Part shown: positions 21,192 to 34,723 of the stretch, piece after piece
Numbering within the stretch: the first letter of the stretch is position 1
Layout: every line of letters starts with the position of its first letter
Source of the DNA: Rhodotorula mucilaginosa
Taxonomy: Eukaryota > Basidiomycota > Microbotryomycetes > Sporidiobolales > Sporidiobolaceae
Assembly: GCA_034406715.1 (NCBI GenBank)
Contig: CP137878.1
Span: 434,001-498,000 of the forward strand
Length of the DNA stretch: 64,000 bases
Direction of reading: 5' to 3'
Translations under genes and position numbers: made by a program
Notes under the pieces: model-generated
Database searches by the model: none
Told to the model about the DNA's origin: nothing
The model's input: the letters and a program-made list of their open reading frames with translations, nothing else

Positions 21192-21884
21192 TCATTGTTG
21201 TAGAGGTTGTGATATCTGAGTGAACTCGTTATTCCGGATCTGTTCGTAAATCCAGGCTTTGACCGCGGGTGGACCGCCGCCTTCCATCATGAGTCCGTCC
21301 GGGACCTGTTACCACAACGGTCAAGTGTGGCGGTCAGTACAGTCGGGGATTGCAGCATGGAGACGCCAACGGACCTTGATGAGCCGCAGATCCGGATTCT
21401 CGACTTGGAAAAGCAGGTCTTTGATGTCTGCTAGGTCGAAGTATCCGCCGCAGATCTGTGTACCGCAGCCGTTAGCCTTGCACACTCTTCCTCCGGCGGA
21501 GCGTTCAGCTCGTCAACTCACGAGAAGATCCACGCGGGGGATTTGCGCATTCAGGACGACGCCACAATCCTGCCGGTGGCGAAGAGTTAGTTGTTCGGTC
21601 GGAGAGCTAGTCTCTGTAGTATAGTCGAGGAACGCACCAGAATGTCCGAGACGCCTGCGACAATGTTGAGTACGCCGGAACCGTCTCCGTTGATCAGCTC
21701 GGCAATGGCGCGCACTCCTGCTCGGCCATGCATGCACGGATCAGCGCCCAGAGCTTGCAGACTGTTCGCTATGACGGGCATACTGACTTGTCGGATGTTG
21801 GCCTAGAACGACGGCCCGGACAGGCTCGCCCTCTGGAGCGAGGCGAGTCTCGTAGCGGACTTTTTGGTGTTCTGGGTAGCTCAT
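21192..21884 (-). CDS. Small conserved-looking protein of unknown family
   Basis: Five short exons joined by consistent GT-AG introns with CTGA branch sites give about 139 residues. It begins MSYPEHQKVRYETRLAPEG, continues RVRAIAELINGDGSGVLNIV, DCGVVLNAQIPRVDLL, ICGGYFDLADIKDLLFQVEN and VPDGLMMEGGGPPAVKAWIY, and ends QISQPLQQ. The even alternation of hydrophobic and polar residues, with no low complexity, indicates a folded soluble domain. I do not recognise the family. Its start is 164 bp from the divergent ARV1 start, so the two may share a promoter. Confidence 0.6.
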
Positions 21885-22048
21885 GTGCGGTCGTTGCCTC
21901 GGTCGTTCCGGCTTGGCTCCTCCTCCTCGGTGTGTCTGTGGCTGCGCTCAATTGGTTCGGGGAGCGAAAGAGGCGCGAGGCCGCGAGGCCTTCTTCTTTT
22001 CATCTCGCCCCCACTTTCACCCGAACTTACCTCGTACAGTTGAAACGC

Positions 22049-23369
22049 ATGCCCGTGAACGGCGAGTGCCAATGCACGACTCGCAATGACAGCTTGTACG
22101 AGTGCGTGACCTGCGCGCGGGGCGTCACCAGCCTCTGTGAGTCGCTTCCTCTCATCCAGCCCAAATCTTCTGCCAGGTCCTAACTCGTAGTGGCGCAGAT
22201 GCAAAGTACTCGGACCCGACCAACACTTCCCTCCTGCAGTGTCCTTACTGTGGTCAGATCGCCGACGTCTTCCAGTCGCTCCCGAGGCCGGTGTTGCTCC
22301 TCAACCTTCTCCTGCTCAAGCCGCAACCGTTCCGCCATATCCTCAGAAACCGCGGAGGAGACCGACCCGATCAGAGGCGCCGATATAGGAACAAGCTCGC
22401 GCTCAAACTGGCTGTGGTCGTCGTCGGTGCAGATGCTCGTGAGCCAGCGCGCACTCTTCTCCGGCGAACCTCGCAACCCCAGTCCTGACTTTCTCCCGAT
22501 CCCTCTCTTCTCTTCCAGTCGTGCGCTGTGCCGGAGCTCAGACCGAAAACGAACTGCAGGCTCTGCGCCTGTTTGCCGGAACATTCGGCTATTGCCTGCT
22601 CGGTGTGTCTCGCGTTTCCGCCCAGCGTTTCGTTTCGACTGACACCTGCTTTTTTCTGACTCGGGCACCGCCGCGTGCCGCAGAAACTGTTTCTTTGCTG
22701 CTCTGCATCGCTGCGGCAAGCGTGATCGTCAGACGTCGCGCGCTTTCTTGGTCCGAGTAGGTCCCTTCCTCGTCGCTGCAAAGGGGAATGACGAGCATTC
22801 TTTCCCGCTGACTCTCCGCTACCATTCACAGTCTGCAGCTGATCCCTTTGACGGCCTTCTGCGCCTCAATTCCAACGATATTCTTCCTCATCGTCTCGTC
22901 CGTGGTCTGGCGACGAGAGTACGTGGCAGATGGCAGCGAAGTGACCGACATCAGCACCGTAGGAGCGTTCGCCTTCCTGTCCCCGATCGAAAAGATCTAC
23001 AAGCAATACGCGCACGATCCTCAACAACATGCCATGGTCCAGTCGCCGTTATTGTCGTACCTGGCGAGTTATAGTCGCGCGAACCTCCGGAGCGGGCTGG
23101 CACAAGTCGGCGCCGCCAAAGGCTGGGCGAGCGAGGCACTCCTCCGGAAAGGGATCGGTGGCACGAGCCTACTCGTCGCCTGTTCAGGTGCGAGGCCTTT
23201 TTCTCTCTGATCCCGTTGCTTGATATTGCAAACCGGTGAGCTGACATTATCCAAGTCTCCGCGAGCAGTCCTATTCCGCTCTTCAAAACGGCAGGTTCTC
23301 TTGATTCTCATCCTGGCCTGGCTACTCCACCTCGTCGTCCTCCATGCTGCAGATCCTTTCCTCCTGTAA
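22049..23369 (+). CDS. ARV1: ARV1-type ER lipid-homeostasis protein
   Basis: Starts MPVNGECQCTTRNDSLYECV. The N-terminal Arv1 homology domain has two CxxC pairs (CVTCARGVTSLYAKYSDP, then LLQCPYCGQIADVF), followed by LLLNLLLLKPQPFRHILRNR, the usual K-P-Q-A-Y/F-RH-L motif. Hydrophobic helices follow (ETVSLLLCIAAASVIV; LIPLTAFCASIPTIFFLIVS). The last exon reads VLFRSSKRQVLLILILAWLL and ends HAADPFLL, the conserved Arv1 tail. Arv1 resides in the ER membrane and affects sterol and GPI-precursor transport. At least five introns were placed by frame. The stop lies 35 bp from the stop of the converging gene. Confidence 0.85.
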
Positions 23370-23404
23370 CGACGACAGCATTCCTGTAGTACCTCATCTT
23401 TCTG

Positions 23405-25430
23405 CTATCCGGTGTAAGAGCCGCGGTTGAAAAGCAAAGATGGCGAGGGTGGTGGCAGCGGTTGAGCGGCTTGATACGCTCGATAACGCTGCGGACCAGG
23501 CGACGGGGCACCACGAGCTGCAGTCTCTTGACTGTTCGCGTATGGCGGGGCGAAGGACGGCTGCGTTTCCGGCTGCGGCGCTGGTGCTGTTGAGAGCGGA
23601 GCTGGTGGCGACGAGTAACGCTTTGCGAGCTGAGAGACTCGAGAGTCAGATCCCTTGTGCCAGCTCTGTATCGCAAGCGCGGGGGAGGTCAGAATGATCA
23701 GCCCAAGTTTGTGCTACATGAGAGCGAGAGAGTAATAAAGCTCACCTCAGGCTGGGGAGGAGGCGGCTTCGGCGCTATTTCCGCTATCGACTCGTTCTCG
23801 CTGTACTTCCTACTGAGTCTAGCCACTACGCTGTCCTGGCGTCGAGAGAAGGGGTCCTCGTACAAGGACCGTTGGGGACTCGAGCTGAAAGGAGACGTGA
23901 GAGGTCGAGACTGGGTCAGGGTGGCGTTCCTTTGAGGCGGCGACTCGGCGGGACCTGCCGCTCGATCAGGATGCTCCGATGACGTGGCCGGACTGAAAAC
24001 CTCGCCGCTCTGATGATCATGTCGATATCCCTCGACAGCTCGAGTCGGCGAGGCAACGAAAGCCTCAGAGCCGTCGTACGGGCTCTTGAGCGATTCGGAC
24101 AGAGACGTTCGCGAGATGAATTGTGGCTCTTGCGAGAAAGGTCGCGGAGGAGGTCGAGGAGGCGGTGGATGAACAGAGGCGAAGGAAGAAGCGGCGCGGG
24201 AAGATAAGCTTGAGGAGGGTGGGCCCGGGTCGCTGGCGAAACCGCTTGATGCGAAAGTGGCAGTTTCGTCCATCCCTTCACATGGGTAGCGGTGCGCAGG
24301 TGAACTGGGAGCCGTCTTTGCGTCTGGCGGGGCACCGGACGCATGCACGGAGACGTTCTGCATCCCGGGTTGGACCCACGCAGCCGCCGCGACGACGCCA
24401 CCGATACTATCCGCCCCTTTCTTCACCGCTTCAACATGCTTGCGCCATTCGCGTTCGGCCAGGGTGCACAGCGAGTGAGCAAACTCGGCTCCCGCGATCC
24501 GACGACGAGTGGCAATCTCGTGACTGTACTGGACTTTCGCGGCGTTGATCCCGGCCGAAAGGGTCGACAACTGGTCCATGTACATTGAATGCTGCGTCGT
24601 CATCGAGTCCAGAGCGACATGGAGGTTATGCTGGGAAGACGCGGCGGAGGATCGTGCGTTCGAGTGGTACGCCGCTGTGGCTTTTGCGACCCGTTCGTCC
24701 AGATCTGCGAGTTGGTCCTCGTGCGCTTTCTCCTCTTTCTGCTCGGAGTCGGGATCAGAACGTGTGCGCGCAAAGCAACGAGCCGGAAAAGAGGAGAGAT
24801 GGGACTGACTGCTGTTCTCCGGAAGTAGCGAGCCACGGCTTCATTCAGCGCCTCGTATTCCTTCCGCAGCGCCTTGGCATGCCGCTCCTCGACCTCGTAC
24901 AAAGCATCCATCATCATCGCACAGCTCTTGAACGCGTCTTCCACTTCGCGGCAATCGCCTTCTGACCCGGCGCCTCGCTTGCTCGAGAATCCAGCGGCGA
25001 GGTCCCGACTCGCTTTCGCGACGCGCTTCCTCGCTCGACTTTGGGCTTGAGAGGCATCTCGGAGTTCGTCGAGCGCGACGAGGAATGTGGACAAGTTGGT
25101 GAGCGTCTTGTGCAGGACGGTGCGGTCGATGAGCGAGCTCGCGTTTGTCTCCTCCCTCGTGCCTTGTCTCGATCCGGGCCTCGTTTGAGGAGGCTGCTGC
25201 TGTAGGATCGTCGGGAATGGGAATGATGATCCTCTCTCACGACGAGTGGGTGAAGCAGCAGGCGAAGGGCTCGAGCGGGGCGAACTGTAACCGGGAGGGC
25301 GAGCACCGAGCGGCGGCAGCAGGAGCGGGGACGACGACGACGTCGGGGGGATGAGCAGCGCTGAAGTGAGGTCGTTTGTAGGTCTACCGGTCGAGTCCTT
25401 TGTGAACGAATTCGAGATCCGCTTCAGCAT
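23405..25430 (-). CDS. BAR/IMD-like membrane-curvature protein (IVY1-type)
   Basis: Three exons, about 625 residues, start MLKRISNSFTKDSTGRPTND. After a Ser/Pro-rich leader there is a long helical region of about 220 residues (LHKTLTNLSTFLVALDELRD, EVEERHAKALRKEYEALNEA, HEDQLADLDERVAKATAAYH, GINAAKVQYSHEIATRRRIA), with the heptad pattern and length of a BAR or I-BAR dimer. The C-terminal half is disordered and Pro/Ser-rich, with two related short motifs, RVARLSRKY and RVSQLAKRY, that may be partner-binding repeats. Yeast Ivy1 is a vacuolar I-BAR protein binding Ypt7 and phosphoinositides; the match here is by architecture only. It converges on ARV1. Confidence 0.55.
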
Positions 25431-26025
25431 GGCGAGAATGGATTTGGAGGAAAAGGGAGAGAGGACGCGTTGCCCGGGCCGGGCGGCGAGGCCCTGAGCG
25501 GCGATGGGGTGCGTGCCCAGGATCGGAAGTCAGTGAGCAGGCGCCTCTCTGTCGACCCGAGTGGGCTATGACGGCAAAGCGGCCGGGGCGTGCCTTGTCG
25601 ACTTTAGACGAGGCTTTGCCGCGTCTTTTTCTTCGGACCGAGAAGAAGAAGGATGAATCGACGCCAGCTCGACTTTTCGGTGGCGCGGATGGACGAAAAT
25701 AAGGGTGCATCCGATCGCCTGTACTGGACAGCATCACAGGCCTGCAGTCGTATCATAGGCTTGCGACTGGAAATATCGAGTTCGAAGCCGTCCGGCAGAA
25801 GAGCTTTGGCGAGGCCGACCCGAGCCGCGGCGAGCGGGCGAAGCAGCCTCGAAGCAGAGATGCAGAGCCAACTGGATAGCAGGCGCGTCAATGGAGCTTG
25901 CAGTCATGACCACTCGAGCGAGCCTCAGGTCGAGTCGCCCCATCGCGCTGTTCTTGTTGTCCGCATCACCCGCTCGGAAGCTCGCACTGCCCCTGCGGGA
26001 CTCGTGACCAGCAGCGCAGCCAGCT
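25431..26025. promoter_or_regulatory. Divergent intergenic region, BAR-like gene and MED22
   Basis: 595 bp between two divergent start codons. Long open frames cross it but show no family match. It is taken as two promoters and 5' UTRs. Confidence 0.4.
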
Positions 26026-26801
26026 ATGGCGTCCAGACCAGCAGCAGCAGGAGCGGGAGCAGCCCCGGGCCGGAGTGCGCCGCAGACGGATGTGCGGAAG
26101 CGGACCGTGTTGCCGTCGACGCTGCAGAACATGCGAGGAGCGGGCGGGGGCGGGCAGGGCGGAGCGGGGCAGGGCGACCTGAGTTCGGACGAGTACCTGG
26201 ACCGGCAGGAAGAGGAGCTGAACCGCCGCGTGGACGCGCATGTCGACCAACTCGTCCACGGCATGCAGGACCTCGTCGGCCTCGCAAAGGTGAGCCAGCC
26301 CCGCTTTCCTCGGTCCTTTTGGCAAGCGTGATGCAGGGGGTTGTTGGGGCAGATCATGTCTACCCGCATGGGCCACCAAACTGCGCTGCGACGCGAGTGT
26401 ATGCACGCCTGCGACGGGCGCCCGTCACGCGTTCGGCTTCGCGAAGCCTTCTTGCGCTCTTTCCACTTCGCTCTCACCATGTCTGCTCTCGACCCGCTGG
26501 ACTGACTCGCGTTGAGACTCCCTTCGACATCTGCGACCAGTTCGACCCTCTGAACCCACCGCATCCATCCGCATCCGCCCACCGCTCCCTCGCCGTCGAG
26601 CTCAAAACCCAACAGATGCTCGCGTCCGCGCACTCGCTCCTCAGCCTCGCCCACACCCTCAAACTCTTGCACTTGTTTGGAGACGAGGCCGCAGTCGTGC
26701 AGGCCCAAGAACGGGCCAGTCGCCAACTCGAAGCCGACATTGAGCGACTCAAGGCTCGCCTCGACGAGCTCGCAGGACTCGACGACAACGCCGCTGCATG
26801 A
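26026..26801 (+). CDS. MED22: Mediator complex subunit 22 (Surf5)
   Basis: The first exon is MASRPAAAGAG... with DEYLDRQEEELNRRVDAHVD and QLVHGMQDLVGLAK, the conserved Med22 helix (E..LN..VD.LV....D+..LAK). The last exon reads TPFDICDQFDPLN, then ELKTQQMLASAHSLLSLAHTLKLLHLFGDE, matching the family's second helix, and a final coiled coil (ERASRQLEADIERLKARLDE). The intron boundaries between 26289 and 26514 are uncertain. Either one 224-nt intron joins LAK to TPFD, or a small middle exon beginning near 26354 is included. Med22 sits in the Mediator head module and links it to RNA polymerase II. The Gly-rich leader is atypical. Confidence 0.7.
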
Positions 26802-27301
26802 CATGTCACTTTCCTCTTGATGTCCGATGCATCGGTGTCTCTCGTGAGCCTACTCTCCTTTTTCTCCCGATCCCAACCCTCCTACCATTCCATCCATCGA
26901 GGGAGATGACGAACAAGGGCCCGCAAAGTACACCTCTCGAAGGTAGTATGGCCCGATCATTAACCCAGCTCAGCGAAACTCTACCCCCAAACAAGGGGGG
27001 GGAGATGAGCGCAAAGTGCTATTCTGATCCCCCTCTTCTTCGCCCCACCGTCGCGGTTGAGAAACGAGACGCAGTTTCAGAGCACTGACGAGATCGTTCG
27101 TCCTGCACAGGCTCACCATTCCGTCGTCGTAACGAGCTCCTGCTCCTGTAGTTCCGGTCTCACACAGCCCTTGTTGTCGTAATTAGCTTTGGCTTCCTCG
27201 ATTTGACGACTTCTTTCTGGGAGAAACAAGCTGAGCCAGCGAGCGATGGAGACGCAATGTGGAGAAAGCCTGGTAATACAACGCGTCTTTGGGTCACCGA
27301 T
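26802..27301. terminator. Convergent 3' region between MED22 and NUP96
   Basis: 500 bp between facing stop codons. It presumably contains both 3' UTRs. No gene, tRNA or repeat was recognised. Confidence 0.35.
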
Positions 27302-29983
27302 CTACGCGGCACGGATCGGTGCTGCTGCTGCTCCGACGGCGTTCTGCCAGAATGCCTGGTTCGCTCCCTGGATCCAGACGGCGCGGTCCGAAGCGGTGAG
27401 CAGAGACGGTTGGGTTCGCTCGAGAGCCTATTGGTTGTAGGTGGCGATGCGATGTGAGCACGATCCGGACTCGATACATCAGCCTCCAAACGTCCGATCG
27501 GGGAAATGCAGAAGCGGATCGAAACTGGGGGCTCACCTTGGATGCCGTGTTGGCCTTTGCCAACACGGTCAACCGACCTTCCATCTCTGCAACCGCGAGC
27601 CGGAGCAGTTTCTTGCTCCGAAGGCGGCCCGACTCCTTGACGCGCTTGGACAACGCCTGCACGGCCTGCATCGCCCTCGCGAGCAAGTGCGGGTGATCCG
27701 GCTGCGTCAGGAAGAGGAGGTACGTCTGCCCTCCTCCTCCTTGTTTCCATCCCGGGACGAACCCGTCCAGGTTTGGCTCGCCCGAGTTGGCGGGAGCGGG
27801 AGCGGGAGCGGGTTCGGGCGACAAGGACGACGAGAGGAGGAACGGTTCGAGCAACCGCCGGACGAGGGGGTAGTCGCCGCGGACGAGCGCTTCCGGGACG
27901 AGATCCTCGACGGCGATGCGGTGAGCTTCGGCCGCACGCTGGGCGGCGAGGAGGAGCGTGTAGGCTCGGAAGAGGTGTTGCGGAGAGGCGAGGAGGTAGT
28001 CGGCCTGCACACGCGCCGCTTGAGAGTCAGTCGCGATATCCTACTGGTAGTCGTGGAAACTTTTGGAGAAAGTCACAGAACGCACCCTGGCCGAGTCGAT
28101 CCAGATCTCGGGAATCTTGAGCGTCTCGATCAAGAACTCGACTTTTTGCCTCGCTCCGAGCGGTTCGTCTCCCGCCGAAACTCCGCTTTGTCCTGCTTCG
28201 TGCTCGTCCCCTTCTTCCGCCGCACGCTCGAGTTCTTGAACATGGCGAGCCAACAACTCGCGAATCGACTTGATGCGCCTGTTGGAGAGCAAAGAGCAGT
28301 TGGTTAGATTTCGACAATGGTCGGCCCAGTGTCGAGGCAAAACACGCAGAGAGCGAGTGAGCGACAACACAACGAGGAATAACGTACCGATCCGGGAGCT
28401 CGATATGCAGCAAGACGAACGCGGCCCAGTGCCATTCCCCTTGCGCCTCGAGCTGCATCGCATAAGCCTCGGTGACCCGATCGGCCGTGACGCTGTTCCC
28501 CTCCAGCGTGAGAACCGATCCGTCTCTCCCCTCAGCGCGTCCACCTCCGCCGGCCATCGCCTCGTCCTCGTCCTCGCTCGCGGAGTCACCGCCACCGCCC
28601 TCGTCGGGGAGTTCCATCCGGTCTTCCCAATCCCGACGTTGGAGGACTCGCGAGATGAGCATGTACAAGTGCCACGGGAGGCGGTAGTCGAGCGGGCTCG
28701 GACCGAAATTGCGAGGTTCGAGGGCGGCCTCGAGCGGATGAGTCGGCGAGGTGAACAGCTTGAGGAGGTGGAAGGCCGGGTCGAGAGGGGCATCGCTTCT
28801 TGAGGAGGGTGGCGGTGGCGGCCAGGGTCGCGATTCGGTCCTTTCGGAGGATGACGGTGAAAGGAGGTAGTCTGGCGTCGGCGCCGCCACGCGCGGGTCG
28901 GCGCGGTACGCTCGCTCGTACCGTTCGATGACCTCGGCGAGTCCAGCATCCGCTCCCGCGACAGCCGCGCCCGTCGCCCGGGGCACGGCGTACCACACCC
29001 CCGCCGCGAGCGCCCGCTTCCACTCGAGTCCCTCGAGGACATGCAGCTCGTCGACGCCGTCCCCCTTGGGGTCGAGGTCCTCCCTTCCGGGACTGACGCC
29101 CAAATTGCCACTGACGAGTTCGAGAATCTTGCGGTACGCGTCATCGACAAAAGTGTCGACGTGGTACTCTCGCCACTTTTCGAGTTGAAGGGCCACGTCC
29201 GCGCGGACGGTCTCGTCCGTCGCGAGCGCGTCCGGACCGAGTTGCGCGAGAATGGTCGCGAGTCGGAGGTTGCTCGACTCGATCGCGGTCTCGCACGCGG
29301 CCGAGATTTGATGACCCGACAAGAGGGCAAAGATCCGTTTCGCGGACGCGGCGGGAGAGGCGGGCGATGCCTCTGGCAGGGGGGTGAGGTCGGCTTCGAC
29401 GGCGGACGAGGCGGCGTCTTCGAACCAAGCCGAGATGAGTCGACGTCTCCGGATCGCTTCGACGTAAGGGCGACTGGCCGGGTCGCCGACCTGGTCGAGC
29501 GCGAGGTCGGCAATCTCGTCGAACAAGCACGCGCCCAACCGGAACAGGCGCGCCTCTTGGTCCTGCTTCGCAGTAGCTGATCCTTGTTGTTGTTGTTGTT
29601 GTTGTTTGCTCTGGAAGAGGTTGGCAAAGTCGTGGAAGCGGAGCGAACCGGAAGGGACCGCCTGGGGAGCGGCACCCGACTGACGACCGGGTTCGTAAAT
29701 GTCGGTCTTGGCGAGCTGGAGTCGGAGCAACCGGACCGCGTCTCGTTTCGCGCCGCCAGCTTCGACGAGTTGTATCCGCTCAACGTGCAACTTGCCAGCT
29801 TGCACCGACGACGGTTCGGACTTGGTGTTTTGGTAGGCGCCGCGGAGCGAGACGACTTCGCCTCGAGGGCCGAACGCGACGCGGTAGCTGCGACCGAGGG
29901 CGAGTGACGCGTCGACGAGGGAACCTTGGTGGTGGTTGGCGCACGAGTCGGCGAGGGGGACGAGGGTGAAGGGGCGGAGCGGG

Positions 29984-30018
<35 letters not shown>

Positions 30019-30606
30019 AGCCGGGGGAGGCGCGAGTGCGGGATTACGCTTCGACCGGGTCGTTGTCGCGCCGCCGAGCCGCATCAAGCTGTCGCCAGCG
30101 TCGGCCTCTGCAGTGGGATCCTCCTCGTCCTCCTGGTCGCGCAAGAAGGGTTGATCCGCCTGCGAAGGGCCGAACAAGCTAGCCTGCATGACGGCGGTCC
30201 TGGCCAGTTTCGGGTTGACTGCGGCGGTGGACCACCTCGGCGGGGCGGCTGCACCCCGTTGTCGCTGGCGAGGTCTCGGGGACAGGCTGGCGTTGGCTGC
30301 TCGAGACGAGGTCATGATCGAGTCGTCGTCGCCCGAGTGTTCGTCGTCGTGGTCGTCGTCCTGTTCCTCCTGGTCATCGTACAGGCTCTGCCTCGGCGGA
30401 GCTTCCTCCTCCTCCTCCTCCTCCTCCTCCTCCTCTTGGCTGTACTCGTCGTTGTCGTCGTCAAGGTGACGAGATTTGCGATTCTCGGTGAGCGACCGAG
30501 ACGACGAAGACGAAGACGGCGCCGACGCAGCGGACGGCGAGCGCGCGTGCGAGTGCGACTCTTGGTCTGACGAATCCGTGTCCGAGTCGAGACCGAACCG
30601 CGCCAT
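27302..30606 (-). CDS. NUP96: Nucleoporin NUP96 (Nup145C-type), encoded alone
   Basis: The first ATG (MARFGLDSDTDSSDQ) is at 30606. An acidic, polyE- and polyQ-containing leader is followed by the Nup96 core: ADSCANHHQGSLVDASLALG (Nup96 N-terminal strand region), then LLSGHQISAACETAIESSNL and RLATILAQLG, QLEKWREYHVDTFVDDAYRK, LVSGNLGV, EGLEWKRALAAGVWYAV, LDYRLPWHLYMLISRVLQ. Later exons add RIKSIRELLARH and ADYLLASPQHLFRAYTLLLA with DYPLVRRLLEPF. The final exon ends GAAAPIRAA. Nup96 is part of the Y-complex scaffold of the nuclear pore. In many eukaryotes it is made by autocleavage of a NUP98-NUP96 precursor. Here no GLFG repeats or autoproteolytic domain precede it; U2AF lies 160 bp upstream. 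Four introns were placed. About 950 residues. Confidence 0.85.
29986..30013 (-). repeat. CTG/CAG trinucleotide run (polyQ in NUP96)
   Basis: A near-perfect CAG run on the coding strand encodes about ten glutamines. A second, CAA-type run at about 29585-29606 encodes another Gln tract. Both lie in loop or linker parts of NUP96. Confidence 0.75.
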
Positions 30607-30766
30607 GCTCTCGCTCACTATGGTCTTTTGTAGAAAGTTGAGCGACTCGACGCTCGCTCGACTCGAGTTGTAATCGAGTTGTAATCGAGATTACAAATGC
30701 TCAGATTAACCAGTCCGACCCTTTCCTCCTCCTCCCTCGTCCCTCTCGCGAACCGTGCGTGCAGAG
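30607..30766. promoter_or_regulatory. Short divergent promoter NUP96/U2AF with repeated TTGTAATC
   Basis: 160 bp between divergent ATGs. An 11-nt unit (GAGTTGTAATC) is repeated in tandem at 30665-30675 and 30676-30686. The second copy continues into an inverted repeat at 30679-30696 (TTGTAATC, GA, GATTACAA). This looks like a transcription-factor site array. Confidence 0.5.
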
Positions 30767-32997
<2,231 letters not shown>

Positions 32998-33159
32998 ATA
33001 CCCGCCCCTACGTCAGCGCTCTCCCGCAACCTTTTTCTGTCCCTCACGTGTCGTATCCCCCACTCCTTCAAAAACCAAGGCCGACGACAAGCCACCTGAC
33101 TTCGCATGTATTGCAATCATCCCTTTCCGAGCAACAAAAGGAGATAGCGGGGTGTTTGT

Positions 33160-34723
33160 CTACGCTACCTTGGGAGTGGGCACGTGGTGGAGACGAGAAT
33201 GAGGCGCGGTTTTCGGACCGAGCAGCTTGCGTACGTACGAAAGCAGGTCGTGCGTCTGCAAAGAGGGGGAGGGGAGCAAGCCGGACCTCAGCGACTCGTC
33301 TCTTTGAACGCCAGGGGGAAAGAGGGGATATCGCGCAACTTACGTTGCCGTGGGAGGTAGTCTTCGAGTGCGAGGCTCCCTCGCGAGATTCGGTCAAAGG
33401 TGCGCTCTGACGAGGCAAGACAGCCTCGAGGCGGACAAGCCATCCAGGCTTGCGCGACGGTGTTGTGTTGTTGTCGTCATCCGGGCGAGTTCCACTACTC
33501 TTGGCGGCAGCGTCGCCCGGCGTCTGCATGTCGGCAGCGGACGCGCTGCTGACGAACGGGCAAAACGCCTGGTGTTGTTGGACTGGATCGAACCGTTTCC
33601 CGGAAGCTCCTCCTCCTGTCGAGGAGCCGGACGACGAGAGGTATGAGGAGGCGAGCACGTGCCGAGTGCAGTACTTGCAGGCCAGGATTGGTGAGCCGCC
33701 CGTTTCTGTCAACGAGGAGATCGAGGAAGCCGAATTTGACCGTGCGAGAGAAGGAGAGGTGGAGGACGACGAAGGACGACCCGCCGGCGGCGCCAAGAGG
33801 TTCCAGCCGAATATGCCGAGTAGGATGCTTGTCGCCGAAGGAGAGTCGGTCGTGCTAATTGATGGAGACTCGTCGCCGGGAGCGGGATCTGCGACGAGAG
33901 CGACAGCCTTGACGAGGCGGGCCCGCCGTTCGTCCGACTCGAGGACCTCCCGCGCAGGTTCGGGGAGCGTTAGAGCGACCTGTCCGAGTCCGTTTTGATC
34001 TAGCGCCGCTGCCTCACGCCCGAGTTCCTCGAGGAGACGTCGCCGACCTCCGCTCGAGACGCCGAGACCACCCCCGGGGAGTCGATACAAGCTACGAGCG
34101 CACGGTCGTAATTTCCACGGGCATGCTTCGGCGTGAGCTTGACCCTGACCGGACACCTGCCTCTCGTATTCTTGCCGCAGGCGTTGCCCCGCCGGGCTCG
34201 ACCAGGCACTGTCTCCCACCGTCGGCGGCAAGAGGACGACGCCGTGACCGCAAGTGACGCACTGCACCCGTTCACGGGTCGAAGGCGTGTGGATCCAGCC
34301 GTGCAGTGCGCACGAGAGAGCCGAGAGCGAGGGCGGCTTGGAGGGCGAAAAAGTCGTGAGGCGGTACGTCGCGATCCGCTCAAGCAGTGCCGGCAGACTG
34401 GTCGGCTGGTAGGTCGCGGGCGGCAACGCTTCGCTGGGTCTGGATGGACGAGCCGTGCGCGCCAGGATCGCCTCGAGTGCCGGCGTCGAGGTGTTGTGGG
34501 GAGTCCTGCAGATGGAAGGATGAGCGACCTCGCACTGGCACGCAAGTTCGAAGGTGCAGGCTTGCCTGGTCCTTCTCTTCTTGGCACCTCCTCCGAGCGT
34601 CAGCGGATCCGCACGCGTCGCCGCGTCGAGCGAGGCGATCGAGTCGAGCCACTTTCGCTTCGATACGGGCGGCACTGCGGCGGATTGGCCTGCATCGGCT
34701 GCAGGAAGAGCAGCGTCTGACAT
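33160..34723 (-). CDS. C3HC zinc-finger protein (Rsm1/NIPA-type)
   Basis: Starts MSDAALPAADAG at 34723. An ordered block, SLPALLERIATYRLTTFSPS, leads into the C3HC motif: LSCALHGWIHTPS, QCVTCGHGVVLLPP, and later HAEACPWKLRPC, giving C-x2-C...H-x3-C. The Rsm1-like second half has ATSILLGIFGWNL and ILACKYCTRHVLAS with HQAFCPFVS. The final exon, after a GT-AG intron, is THDLLSYVRKLLGPK. NIPA is an F-box-like SCF subunit in animals, and S. pombe Rsm1 acts in mRNA export. One 36-nt stretch near 34560 might be an additional mini-intron. An upstream in-frame ATG at 35035 is thought to be in the leader. The gene converges with U2AF, 162 bp between stops. Confidence 0.85.

Noticed and set aside
25653-26801. 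Large plus-strand frame running through the MED22 region
   Set aside because: Its N-terminal 120 codons are promoter sequence. The MED22 start at 26026 fits the family better.
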